The translations under genes and the position numbers were made by a program. A DNA stretch of 64,000 bases from Qaidamihabitans albus (GTDB lineage: Bacteria; Actinomycetota; Actinomycetes; Mycobacteriales; Pseudonocardiaceae), in the NCBI RefSeq assembly GCF_016464705.1, contig NZ_JAEHOB010000010.1, positions 124,001 through 188,000 of the forward strand. Direction: 5' to 3'. Below, one piece after another: positions 1-7,661 of the stretch. The notes under the pieces are model-generated. The model ran no database searches and was not told the DNA's origin. It was given only the letters and a program-made list of their open reading frames with translations. Position 1 is the stretch's first letter, and the number at the start of each line of letters is the position of its first letter.

Positions 1-869
1 ACCACGGTGAGCAGTGCCTCGGCCACGACGGCGCCCGCCAGCGCCTGCCTGGCGCGGGAGCGGGAGATTCCGGGCAGTTCCGACCGCCGCGACGCGGGCA
101 GCACGGCCAGTCGCGGGATCCAGGTCCGCAGGTCCTCGACGTGCAGATGCCTGGCGGCACCGTCCTTGTGTGGCCGCGCACCGGCGAGTCTGGCCAGTTG
201 GCGCAGCACTTTCGAGCAGCCGACCGTGCGGAAGCCGCGCAGGACCTGCTCGTCGCCGTCGAGCGCCGCGCGCACCCGGTTCAGCGCGTGCCCGCGGAGC
301 GCGGCGATCCGCTCGCCAGACGGCACCTCGGCGTCCAGCCAGGTGCGGGTCATCTCCCGGGCACCGAGGCGCAGCGAGCGGGCGAAGGCGGCCTGTTCAC
401 CGTCCCCGGCGGCGAGTTCCACCGTCCCGCCACCGATGTCGAGCACGACCAACGGGCCTGCCGAGGCGCCGTACCAGCGGCGGGCGGCCAGGTAGGAGAG
501 CTCGGCCTCCCGCCTGCCGGACAGGAAGCGCAGCTCGATGCCGGTCTCCCGGCGAACGCGCTCGACGACCTCGGTGGCGTTGCGGGCGTCCCGGATCGAC
601 GATGTGGCCAGCGGGAACACATGGTCGACCCCGCGTCGCGCCGCCACGCGGCCCGCCTCGGCGACCGCCGCGATGATCGAGTCGATGCCTTCCCTGCCGA
701 TACGGCCCGACGCGTCGAGCGAGCGGTCGAGACGGAGCCGGGACTTGTGGCTGAACACCGGGTCGAGCAACGAGCCGCCACTGCGTACGACCAGCAGCCG
801 GGCGCTGAAGCAGCCGACATCCAGCACGCCCACCGTGGTCGCCGTCTCCGCCACCGCTTCCACCTCCAC
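1..869 (-). CDS. Ppx/GppA family phosphatase, 3' end cut by window edge
   Basis: Exopolyphosphatase / guanosine pentaphosphate phosphohydrolase family, an ASKHA-fold enzyme that hydrolyses polyphosphate or pppGpp in the cytoplasm. The reading frame on the minus strand opens with a GTG at 869 and shows the family's first phosphate-binding segment (VGVLDVGCFSARLLVV) within the first 30 residues and the second glycine-rich loop (VVLDIGGGTVELAAG) further on. About 290 residues are visible, near full length for the ~310-residue actinobacterial members; the stop lies to the left of the window. GTG codons at 863 and 854 are other possible starts. Orthologous pairs exist in actinobacteria, and which of them this is cannot be decided here. 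It is divergent from the sortase gene. Confidence 0.85.
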   Translation of the reverse strand, partial: MEVEAVAETATTVGVLDVGCFSARLLVVRSGGSLLDPVFSHKSRLRLDRSLDASGRIGREGIDSIIAAVAEAGRVAARRGVDHVFPLATSSIRDARNATEVVERVRRETGIELRFLSGRREAELSYLAARRWYGASAGPLVVLDIGGGTVELAAGDGEQAAFARSLRLGAREMTRTWLDAEVPSGERIAALRGHALNRVRAALDGDEQVLRGFRTVGCSKVLRQLARLAGARPHKDGAARHLHVEDLRTWIPRLAVLPASRRSELPGISRSRARQALAGAVVAEALLTV

Positions 870-1074
870 ATCAACCGATCGAGTACCAGATATTCCCCGC
901 CGAACGAGCTTCAAACACGGCAGTCGCACGTCTGTGCGAGTACGAACAGGGTCGAATAACGAGTATATAACCCGTTCGGGTGACCTTTGGCCGGGCGATT
1001 GCTCCCCTGGTAACAGCACACCGTGGTCGGAGCGATCAGTAGATATCGGAATGTGATCGTGGAGGGGACCTCGC

Positions 1075-1125
1075 ATGACGTGTGCCATGCCCGCTGTATG
1101 CGCTCCGGGCGACGACCGGCGGTGA
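1075..1125 (+). CDS. 16-codon leader ORF overlapping the sortase start
   Basis: A short frame encoding MTCAMPAVCAPGDDRR. It has the best ribosome binding site in this interval (GGAGGGG at 1061-1067, 7 bases before the ATG). Its TGA overlaps the GTG at 1122 of the sortase-like gene in a GTGA arrangement typical of translational coupling. The peptide contains two cysteine codons, so a regulatory leader peptide is possible, but the cysteines are not consecutive and no attenuator structure was worked out. It matches no family known to me. It may serve only to deliver ribosomes to the next start. Confidence 0.45.
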   Translation: MTCAMPAVCAPGDDRR

Positions 1126-1793
1126 CCAACGCGCGCCGCGCCGAACTCGGCCGCCTGGGCGCCGCATCAGCCGCCGTCGTCGTCGCACTCGCCGCGGTGC
1201 TCACCGCCGCCACCCTGGTCCGGTCGGGCTCCGACCAGGCGCTCGGCGACAGCGCCGGACCGTCCGGTCCGGACACGTCCGCCCCGCGCACCGGCGAGGT
1301 GACCACCGGCGCCGTACCGGACTCCCACGGTGCCCTGCCCCCGGCACGGCCGACCGGGCTCAGCATTCCGGCGATCGACCTGGACACCGGCGCTCTGATC
1401 GAACTGGGCCGCACCCCGGCAGGGACGGCGGAGGTGCCCGGGACAGCGGGCGCCGTCGGCTGGTTCGCCGAGAACCCGACGCCGGGGGAACGCGGCGCGG
1501 CGGTGCTCACCGGGCACGCCGACTTCGCCTACGAACGGGGCGCGTTCCACCGGCTGCACCGGCTGCGGCCGGGCGACACGGTTTCGGTGCGGCGGCAGGA
1601 CGGCGCCGAAGCGGTGTTCACCGTGTACCGCGTCGAGACGCGGCCCGCGTCCACCACGTTCGCGCCGGCCGGGCAAACCCGCCACCCCGAGTTGCGGCTG
1701 CTCACCGCCTCCGTCGAGTTCGGCCGTTCGTCCGGCGGGCAACGGGACACGGTCGTCGTGTTCGCCCGCCTGACCGACGTGGCCCTCACCTAG
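1122..1793 (+). CDS. Class F sortase-like protein without the catalytic cysteine
   Basis: Membrane-anchored sortase fold of 223 residues: a transmembrane segment at about residues 12-33, a low-complexity Ala/Gly/Pro linker to about 75, then the sortase barrel (LSIPAIDLDTGALIELG, VGWFAE, AAVLTGHAD). Family members attach LPXTG-type proteins outside the membrane with a His-Cys-Arg triad. Here His132 (TGHAD) and Arg208 (QRDTVVVFA) are in place, but the usual TLxTC segment reads LRLLTAS, with Ala196 where Cys is expected, and the core contains no cysteine at all. It is therefore probably inactive as a transpeptidase and could be a binding or structural relative. GTG 1122 was chosen because it overlaps the stop of the leader ORF; starts at 1098 or 1023 lack a ribosome binding site. 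Confidence 0.8.
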   Translation: MTNARRAELGRLGAASAAVVVALAAVLTAATLVRSGSDQALGDSAGPSGPDTSAPRTGEVTTGAVPDSHGALPPARPTGLSIPAIDLDTGALIELGRTPAGTAEVPGTAGAVGWFAENPTPGERGAAVLTGHADFAYERGAFHRLHRLRPGDTVSVRRQDGAEAVFTVYRVETRPASTTFAPAGQTRHPELRLLTASVEFGRSSGGQRDTVVVFARLTDVALT

Positions 1794-1801
1794 CGCCCGC
1801 A

Positions 1802-1863
1802 GGTCACCGCTCGTGAGTGTTGACCCGAGTTAGAACTCGTCTCCGCACTCACGAGCGGTGACC
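1802..1863. repeat. Dispersed palindrome, copy 1
   Basis: Perfect 18-bp arms (GGTCACCGCTCGTGAGTG at 1802-1819 and its complement at 1846-1863) enclose an inner palindrome CGAGTTAGAACTCG at 1826-1839. It sits between the convergent sortase and DUF885 genes. The last codon and the TGA stop of the DUF885 gene (TCG TGA, 1849-1854 on the complement) lie inside the right arm. Four more copies occur in the window (13380, 16905, 26208, 55679). It could act as a bidirectional terminator here, although no T-run follows. Confidence 0.85.
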
Positions 1864-3513
1864 AGGGGAAAACCACTCGGTCACCACGTCGTCGAGCACG
1901 GTGAGTGGCACCGCGCCGCCGCCGAGCACGAGGTCGTGGAACGCCCGGATGTCGAAGCGCTCCCCGAGCGCCCGCTCCGCCGCACGGCGGATCCGCTGGA
2001 TCTCCAGCCTGCCCACCATGTACGACAGCGCCTGCCCCGGATAGCCGATGTAGCGGTCGACCTCGGACGAGAGCTCCACCAGTGGCATCGGGGTGTTCTC
2101 CTTCAGGAAGTCGATCGCCTGCTGCCTGCTCCAGCCCTTCGCGTGCATCCCGGTGTCCACCACGAGCCTGCCCGCCCGCATCGAGTCCATGCTGAGCATG
2201 CCGAGCAGCGACACGTCGCCGGAGTACAGCCCCATCTCGTGCGCCAGCCGCTCCGAGTAGAGGCCCCAGCCCTCGCTGTAGGCGTTGAAGCCGCCGATGC
2301 GGCGCAGCAGCGGCAGGTCCGTCAGGCCCAGCGCCGTGCTCAGCTGGAAGTGGTGCCCGGGAATCGCCTCGTGGAAGGCGATGACCTCCGCTGTGTGCCG
2401 GAAGCGCTCGGTGACCTGGTGGGTGTTCGCGAAGTACGTGCCCGGCCGCGACCCGTCCGCCGAAGGCAGCAGGTAGTAGGCCGGCGCCGCGCCGGGAGCC
2501 TCGGCGGCAGGGATGGGCTCCACCACCCACGGCTGCGGCGGAATCCGGCCGAACCATCGCGGCGCGGCCTCCTCGGCCCTGGTGATCGCCGCACGGGCCG
2601 TCGCCAGCAGCTCCTCCGCGTCTTTCCAGCGCAGCGCGGGATCGGTGCGCAACCTCATGAAGATCTCCGGCAGCTCCCTCGTGCCGAACACCCGCCCACC
2701 GATCTCCGCGTACTCCCCGGCCAGCTGCTCGATCAGCTCGAGCCCGGTGCGGTGCAGCTCCTCCGGGTCACGGTCGGTGGTGGTGTGCACCCGTGCCAGC
2801 GACGCGTAGATGCGTTCGCCGTCGGGCAGGTGGCACACACCGGGCCGATCCTCAGGGCGGCCGTGCCCCACGATGTCGGCGACGAGCGCATCGCGGTAGG
2901 CGGCGAAGCCGGGCCGCACCACGTCGGTGAGCAACCGCGCCCGCCGTGCGGCGAAGTCGTCGTCCGGCGCGGGCTGGCGCAGCAACGGGTCGGCCGAGGG
3001 ATCGGCGAGATAGCGGTCCAGGTGGTCGATGGCCGCCTGCACGAGATGCGCGACCGGCACCCGGCCCGCCGCGACTCCCGCGCGATGCCGTTCGGCGACC
3101 TGCGCCAGGAAGTCCGGGATCGCGGCCAGCCGGTCCAGGTGCGCCTGCCCGTCCTCCGGCCCGCGCAACGCGACCATCGGGAGGATGGTGAGCAGCCCGG
3201 CCGCCGGGGCGACAAAGAAGTCGCTGACGCAGAACTCGATCTGCCGGGCGTCGATCTGCGCGACCTCGGCCGCCGCCTGGCTGAGCAGCACGTCCCGGGT
3301 CACCCGGTCCTGGGTACCGAGCCCCGCCGGGTCGATCGCGCGCGCCCGCTCGGCCAGCGCCACCAGCTTCGCGCGATGTGCCTGCTCCGCGTACTCACCG
3401 ACGTCGCCGAGTCCCGGCCGGGTCGAGTCGATCCCGAGCACGGCGGGCTGCAGCGGTTCGGCGTCGAACTGCAGCTCGACGAACTCGTCGGCGAGCGCGG
3501 CGACATCGGTCAT
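1849..3513 (-). CDS. DUF885 family zinc-dependent hydrolase
   Basis: A 554-residue protein of the DUF885 family, relatives of M32/M3-like metallopeptidases that are mostly uncharacterised. The zinc motif HEAIPGHH is at about residues 381-388, followed by the family's EGWGLYSERL segment (about 420-430), which carries the third metal-ligand glutamate. There is no signal peptide, so the protein is probably cytoplasmic. The ATG at 3513 is preceded by GAGG; the frame extends 9 codons upstream without a ribosome binding site. The C-terminal residues GHRS and the stop codon are encoded by the dispersed palindrome copy 1. The substrate cannot be read from the sequence; a peptidase or esterase role is inference from the family. 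Confidence 0.87.
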   Translation of the reverse strand: MTDVAALADEFVELQFDAEPLQPAVLGIDSTRPGLGDVGEYAEQAHRAKLVALAERARAIDPAGLGTQDRVTRDVLLSQAAAEVAQIDARQIEFCVSDFFVAPAAGLLTILPMVALRGPEDGQAHLDRLAAIPDFLAQVAERHRAGVAAGRVPVAHLVQAAIDHLDRYLADPSADPLLRQPAPDDDFAARRARLLTDVVRPGFAAYRDALVADIVGHGRPEDRPGVCHLPDGERIYASLARVHTTTDRDPEELHRTGLELIEQLAGEYAEIGGRVFGTRELPEIFMRLRTDPALRWKDAEELLATARAAITRAEEAAPRWFGRIPPQPWVVEPIPAAEAPGAAPAYYLLPSADGSRPGTYFANTHQVTERFRHTAEVIAFHEAIPGHHFQLSTALGLTDLPLLRRIGGFNAYSEGWGLYSERLAHEMGLYSGDVSLLGMLSMDSMRAGRLVVDTGMHAKGWSRQQAIDFLKENTPMPLVELSSEVDRYIGYPGQALSYMVGRLEIQRIRRAAERALGERFDIRAFHDLVLGGGAVPLTVLDDVVTEWFSPGHRS

Positions 3514-3590
3514 GGTCCATCCTCGACGGGTCGGTGACACGGTGCGCTCCCGAGACTAGGCGGGGCGGCCGGAATCGCCGCGCAGCGACG

Positions 3591-3669
3591 CTCACTCGTA
3601 CCTCGCTCGGCGTGTGACCTCGCTCCGCCACTCGGGCACACCGGTTCCCCTTCCCTCGAGCGGCTACGC
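3591..3669. repeat. 79-bp direct repeat, unit 1
   Basis: The 79 bases from 3591 to 3669 recur without a mismatch at 3685-3763, separated by 15 bases. The unit starts CTCACTCGTACCTCGCTCGG and ends CGAGCGGCTACGC. It lies in the intergenic space between the divergent DUF885 and proline-rich genes, upstream of both. A degenerate version of its first 20 bases occurs at the start of murD (33076-33095). Confidence 0.9.
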
Positions 3670-3684
3670 GCTGCATCCATCGGC

Positions 3685-3763
3685 CTCACTCGTACCTCGC
3701 TCGGCGTGTGACCTCGCTCCGCCACTCGGGCACACCGGTTCCCCTTCCCTCGAGCGGCTACGC
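3685..3763. repeat. 79-bp direct repeat, unit 2
   Basis: Exact second copy of the unit at 3591-3669, ending 9 bases before the GTG start of the proline-rich protein at 3773, so it carries that gene's 5' untranslated region. Two identical units in a spacing of 94 bp suggest a recent tandem duplication. Any promoter for the downstream gene is probably duplicated with it. Confidence 0.9.
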
Positions 3764-3772
3764 TCGGGAACC

Positions 3773-4711
3773 GTGGCTGTCACCGATCCCGTCGACGCCC
3801 GCCTGCTCGCCGCACTGGCGGAGGTGGGCAAGGCAGCCGTGCACGAGCTCGCCGCCAAGGTGGGCATGGATCCCCGCGAGGTCGCGTACCGCCTGGTCGG
3901 GCTCTCGGCGAGCGGGCTCCCCCTGCTCGTCGGCGTGGAGAGCGACCCGAACGGCCTGCGCGCCGCACTCGCCGCCAACCCCGCCCAGGGCACGCAGTCC
4001 GGCCCCTACCCCGTCCACGGCACGCCCAGCGGCCCCTATCCCGCCCAGGGCATGCCCAGCGGGCCTCAGCAGGCCCACGGCACACCTTCCGGGCCCTACC
4101 GGCCGCCACCTGGCGGTATGCCGCCGCAGCGGCCGTACCAGCCACCACCCCAGCGGCCGCCGCAACCGCAGGCAGCGCCGCCGCCGTCACAACCACAGCC
4201 AGCACAGCCGGACCCGGTGATCAGCACCTGGGGACCTCCGCAGAGCGCGTCGTGGGCTCGCGGGGACGAGCAGCGGGCGGCGCCGCCCAAGCCCGCAGGC
4301 CGCCCCGGCGACACGCTGAAGACGCAGGGTCTGGAGGGCGAGCGGCTGGCGATCCAGCTGCTGGAGGTTCAGGACCCCGCCGACTACCTGTTCGGCGCCG
4401 CGGGCTACCGGCTCGAACAGGGCGAGCGCGCCGTCGTCGTGCACACCGAGATCACCAACCGGGGTGCCGTGCCGTTCGCCTCGCTGCCCGACAACTATCT
4501 CGAGCTGATCACCGGCGACGGCAAGGCGGTGACGAAGGCACCGGTGTCGCTGACATCCCGCCCGCCGCACAAGATCGGCGTGCAGCCGGGCGAGACCTCG
4601 GGCGGGCACACGGTGTACGTGCTGCCCGAGAACACCCGGATCGCCTCCGTCCGCTGGAGTCCCCGCCCTGAACCCGACGAGCGCACCCTCACCTGGTCCC
4701 TGGACGACTGA
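3773..4711 (+). CDS. Proline-rich protein with N-terminal winged-helix-like domain
   Basis: 312 residues in three parts. Residues 1-60 resemble the AsnC/Lrp-type helix-turn-helix (LLAALAEVGKAAVHELAAKV, then MDPREVAYRLVGLSASGL). Residues 71-110 hold four 10-residue repeats of the type AQGTPSGPYP, followed by a Pro/Gln-rich stretch to about 180. Residues 185-312 form a compact domain rich in beta-strand-like sequence (YRLEQGERAVVVHTEITNRG), similar in style to DUF4352-type folds. There is no membrane segment or signal peptide. The GTG at 3773 starts the conserved part; the frame remains open upstream only through the direct repeats. Function unknown; regulator or scaffold are both possible. Confidence 0.75.
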   Translation: MAVTDPVDARLLAALAEVGKAAVHELAAKVGMDPREVAYRLVGLSASGLPLLVGVESDPNGLRAALAANPAQGTQSGPYPVHGTPSGPYPAQGMPSGPQQAHGTPSGPYRPPPGGMPPQRPYQPPPQRPPQPQAAPPPSQPQPAQPDPVISTWGPPQSASWARGDEQRAAPPKPAGRPGDTLKTQGLEGERLAIQLLEVQDPADYLFGAAGYRLEQGERAVVVHTEITNRGAVPFASLPDNYLELITGDGKAVTKAPVSLTSRPPHKIGVQPGETSGGHTVYVLPENTRIASVRWSPRPEPDERTLTWSLDD

Positions 4712-4716
4712 GCCGC

Positions 4717-5064
4717 TCAGTAAGAGCCGAGCCGGAGCACCAGCGAGCCGGCGGCCAGCAGCAGGAACGCCGCCGGGTACGACAACGAGTACTCGCGGGC
4801 GCGCAGGTGGGTGATGACGGCGCCGGTGAAGAACAGGACCAGGCCCGCCGCGGCCGCCACCCCGATCGGTGGCACGCCGATGCCCACCAGCAGGCCCAGG
4901 GCGCCGGCCGCCTTGAGCGCACCCAGGGAGAACAGCCACGAACGCGGCACGCCCACCCTGTCCATGTTGGCGAGCACCCACCCGGAGCGGCGGAAGTCGA
5001 GCGCGGCGATACCGGCATTGGCCGACGCCGCCAGCACGGCGACGACGATGTAGGCGGTGAACAT
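4717..5064 (-). CDS. DoxX family membrane protein
   Basis: 115 residues with four hydrophobic segments (about 2-20, 45-65, 70-88, 95-112), the length and layout of small DoxX/DoxD-like membrane proteins. The ATG at 5064 is preceded by a GGGGGTAG stretch. It is divergent from the SigJ-like sigma factor gene at 5224; sigma factors of this type often lie beside a small redox or DoxX gene that they control, so regulation by that factor is likely but inferred. The physiological substrate is unknown. Confidence 0.8.
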   Translation of the reverse strand: MFTAYIVVAVLAASANAGIAALDFRRSGWVLANMDRVGVPRSWLFSLGALKAAGALGLLVGIGVPPIGVAAAAGLVLFFTGAVITHLRAREYSLSYPAAFLLLAAGSLVLRLGSY

Positions 5065-5084
5065 CGGTGCTACCCCCGGCTCGA

Positions 5085-5144
5085 TCACCCGGAAACCTCG
5101 CCGGTCGGCGCGCCCACCGCGGAACGGATCAGCTGTACACTCAT
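5085..5144 (-). CDS. 19-residue small ORF upstream of doxX
   Basis: ATG at 5144 preceded by AGAGGAGACGACCG, a near-ideal ribosome binding site with good spacing. The peptide is MSVQLIRSAVGAPTGEVSG, and the stop is 20 bases before the DoxX start, in the same direction. The site is better than that of doxX itself, so the ORF is probably translated, either as a leader that couples translation or as the remnant of a longer gene. No family is recognised. Confidence 0.4.
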   Translation of the reverse strand: MSVQLIRSAVGAPTGEVSG

Positions 5145-5223
5145 CGGTCGTCTCCTCTGCCCTCGGATCGTCAGGGATCGGTTCGTCACCTCTTTGACGG
5201 ATGCCGGACGGGAAAGGTGACCT

Positions 5224-6120
5224 GTGAACGAATCCGAGGGGGCGGCCGCACGTTTCGAGGCCCACCGCGACCACCTGCGCGGGGTCGCGTTCCGGATGCT
5301 CGGTTCCCTGGACGAGGCCGACGACGCCGTACAGCGTGCCTGGCTGAGGGTGGACCGCGCCGACGCACGCGGGATCGAGAACCCGGCAGGCTGGCTGACG
5401 ACGATCGTCGCCCGCGTGTGCCTCGACATGCTCCGCACCCGCCGAGCGCGGCGGGAGGAACCGCTCACGCCCGACACACTCGTCCAGCGGGACGGCGGCA
5501 CGGAGCCCGAGCAGGAGACGGTGCTGGCCGAGTCGGTCGGCGTCGCCCTGCTGGTGGTGCTGGAGCGGCTGGCCCCGGCCGAGCGGGTCGCCTTCGTGCT
5601 GCACGACGTGTTCGGCGTGCCGTTCGGCGAGATCGCGACGGCCGTGGGGCGGTCACCGGTGGCGGCCAAGAAGCTCGCCAGTCGTGCCCGGAAACGGGTC
5701 CGGGGCGCGGAGGCGACCGGCACCAGGGCCGACCTCGCCGGGAATCACGCCGTCGTGGAGGCGTTCCTCCTCGCCGCGCGCGACGGTGACCTGAGCACGC
5801 TGGTCGAGCTGCTCGCACCCGACGTAGTTCGCCGGGCCGACCGGTTCGCGGTGCCGGAGGAGATCGTGACCGAGGTCCGCGGAGCCCGCGCCGTCGCCGA
5901 GGAGACACGGGTGTTCGCCCACCGAGCCCGTACCGCCGAGGTGGCGCTCGTGGACGGGAGACCGGGGATCGTCGTCGCACCTCGCGGGCGGCTGCTCGCC
6001 GTCCTGCTGCTCACGGTCGCCGGCGGGCGCATCACGGAGATCGAGGTGATCGGTGACCCTGCCCGCCTCCGTCTGCTGCCGCTGGCTACCGTGCCGGCCG
6101 GGAGCGCCTCAGGAAACTAG
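5224..6120 (+). CDS. SigJ/ECF41-like sigma factor with SnoaL-like C-terminal domain
   Basis: 298 residues: sigma region 2 at about 10-75 ([19 protein letters not shown]), region 4 at about 110-165 ([19 protein letters not shown], then the helix-turn-helix), and a C-terminal SnoaL-like domain from about 170 ([22 protein letters not shown], with DGRPGIVV near 245) that in this class modulates activity in place of an anti-sigma factor. The GTG at 5224 follows GGGAAAGGTGACCT. The WLPEP linker motif of classical ECF41 members is not visible, so it may belong to a related SigJ-like group. The likely target is the divergent doxX gene and its small upstream ORF. Confidence 0.88.
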   Translation: MNESEGAAARFEAHRDHLRGVAFRMLGSLDEADDAVQRAWLRVDRADARGIENPAGWLTTIVARVCLDMLRTRRARREEPLTPDTLVQRDGGTEPEQETVLAESVGVALLVVLERLAPAERVAFVLHDVFGVPFGEIATAVGRSPVAAKKLASRARKRVRGAEATGTRADLAGNHAVVEAFLLAARDGDLSTLVELLAPDVVRRADRFAVPEEIVTEVRGARAVAEETRVFAHRARTAEVALVDGRPGIVVAPRGRLLAVLLLTVAGGRITEIEVIGDPARLRLLPLATVPAGSASGN

Positions 6121-7043
6121 TTCTCGGCGCGCAACGTCTCGACCGCGGCGGCGAGGTCGGCCGGATAGTCGCTGGTGAACTCGACCCACCGGCCGTCGGC
6201 GGGATGCGCGAAACCGAGCCTGCGCGCGTGCAGCCACTGCCGCGAAAGGCCGAGCTTGCGCGCCAGCACGGGATCGGCACCGTAGGTCAGGTCGCCGACG
6301 CAGGCATGGCGCAGGGCGGAGAAGTGCACGCGGATCTGGTGCGTTCGCCCGGTCTCCAGCTTGATGTCCACCAGCGACGCGGCGCGGAACGCCTCGATCA
6401 CCTCGTAGTGCGTGATGCTCGGGCGGCCACCGGCCACGACCGCGAACTTGTAGTCGTGCCGGGGGTGCCGGTCGATCGGTGCGTCGATCGTGCCGCGGGT
6501 CGGGTCGGGGTGGCCCTGCACCAGTGCGTGGTAGCCCTTCTCGACCGTGCGCTCCTTGAACGCACGCTTCAGCACGGTGTAGGCGTGCTCGCTGGTCGCC
6601 ACCACCATGACGCCGGTGGTGCCCGCGTCGAGCCGGTGCACCACGCCCTGCCGTTCGGCTGCGCCGGAGGTGGACACCCGCAGGCCGGCGGCGGCGAGGC
6701 CGCCGATCACGGTCGGCCCGGTCCAGCCGGGACTGGGATGCACCGCGACGCCGATCGGCTTGTCGACCACCACGATGTCGTCGTCGGCGTGCAGCACCCG
6801 CAGGCCCTCGACGGGCTCGGCGACCACCTCGACGGCGGGGGCGACGTCCGGCAGCGTCACCTCGAGCAAGCCGCCCGCGGCGAGCCGGTCCGACTTGCCC
6901 GCGGGCCTGCCGTCGAGCAGGACCTCACCCGACTCGGCCAGCTCCGCAACGGCGGTGCGCGAGAGGCCCAGCAGCTTCGCCAGCCCCGCGTCGACCCGCA
7001 TGCCGTCGAGCCCGTCCGGGACGGGCAGCATCCGCGCGCTCAC
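6117..7043 (-). CDS. rluD: RluA-family 23S rRNA pseudouridine synthase
   Basis: 308 residues: an N-terminal S4-like RNA-binding domain (about 1-75; [20 protein letters not shown]) and the pseudouridine synthase domain with the catalytic-aspartate motif [14 protein letters not shown]. It isomerises uridines of large-subunit rRNA. The GTG at 7043 overlaps the lspA stop (GTGA), so the two genes form an operon; the lspA-rluD order is conserved in actinobacteria. The stop overlaps that of the convergent sigma factor gene. RluD specificity rather than another RluA-type target is assumed from context. Confidence 0.92.
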   Translation of the reverse strand: MSARMLPVPDGLDGMRVDAGLAKLLGLSRTAVAELAESGEVLLDGRPAGKSDRLAAGGLLEVTLPDVAPAVEVVAEPVEGLRVLHADDDIVVVDKPIGVAVHPSPGWTGPTVIGGLAAAGLRVSTSGAAERQGVVHRLDAGTTGVMVVATSEHAYTVLKRAFKERTVEKGYHALVQGHPDPTRGTIDAPIDRHPRHDYKFAVVAGGRPSITHYEVIEAFRAASLVDIKLETGRTHQIRVHFSALRHACVGDLTYGADPVLARKLGLSRQWLHARRLGFAHPADGRWVEFTSDYPADLAAAVETLRAEN

Positions 7044-7654
7044 TCGTCGTCCCCTGGCTCGCGGTCGGGCTTGCTGTTGGACTTGCTGTGAACACTGCCG
7101 TCGTAGTCCCTGCCGAGCAGGGAGAGCAGCACGATCAGCACCGCGCCGATGCTGATCGCCGAGTCGGCGGCGTTGAACACGGGGAAGTACTCGCCGCGCG
7201 GGCCGAACACCGAGATGAAGTCGACCACGTGGCCGTGCATCGGGCCTGGGGCGCGGAAGATCCGGTCGGTGAGGTTGCCGAGCGCCCCGGCCAGCACGAG
7301 CCCGAGCCCGATCGCCCAGCCGACCGAGCGCAGCCGCCGCGCGAACCAGACGATCACGCCGACCACGATCATCGCGACGACCGCCAGGATCCACGTACCG
7401 CCGAGGTCCATGCCGAAAGCGGCGTAGGGATTGCGCACGAGGTCCAGGTACACGAGCCCGCCGAGGATCCGGACGGGTTCGGCGCCCTCCAGCTCCGACG
7501 TCGCGAGGATCTTCGTCAGCAGGTCCACCGCATACGCGGCCAGCGCGACGATGGCGACCAGGCCGACACGCCGCTTCGGCGGCGGTGGGTCCGGCTCCGC
7601 GGGGCCGGTCGCGCGCTCTGGTCCGTGCTCGGTGCTCACCTGCCCATTGTCCAC
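7040..7654 (-). CDS. lspA: Lipoprotein signal peptidase (signal peptidase II)
   Basis: Integral membrane aspartyl protease that removes the signal peptide from lipid-modified prolipoproteins. 204 residues with four transmembrane segments; catalytic aspartates are Asp130 in GNLTDR and Asp164 in FNAADSAIS. The N-terminal cytoplasmic tail of about 30 residues is Pro- and charge-rich, as in other actinobacterial LspA. Start is GTG 7654; a GTG at 7639 is an alternative, and neither has a strong ribosome binding site. Substrates in this window would include the lipoprotein Mce4E. Translationally coupled to rluD. Confidence 0.95.
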   Translation of the reverse strand: MDNGQVSTEHGPERATGPAEPDPPPPKRRVGLVAIVALAAYAVDLLTKILATSELEGAEPVRILGGLVYLDLVRNPYAAFGMDLGGTWILAVVAMIVVGVIVWFARRLRSVGWAIGLGLVLAGALGNLTDRIFRAPGPMHGHVVDFISVFGPRGEYFPVFNAADSAISIGAVLIVLLSLLGRDYDGSVHSKSNSKPDREPGDDE

Positions 7655-7661
7655 TGCGCGC

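Noticed and set aside
924-939. Small hairpin TCGCAC-GTCT-GTGCGA between the Ppx and sortase genes
   Set aside because: Only 6 bp and common by chance in this base composition; no supporting context.
3591-3763. The pair of 79-bp direct repeats as a CRISPR array
   Set aside because: Only two units, too long, with a 15-base spacer and no cas genes nearby.
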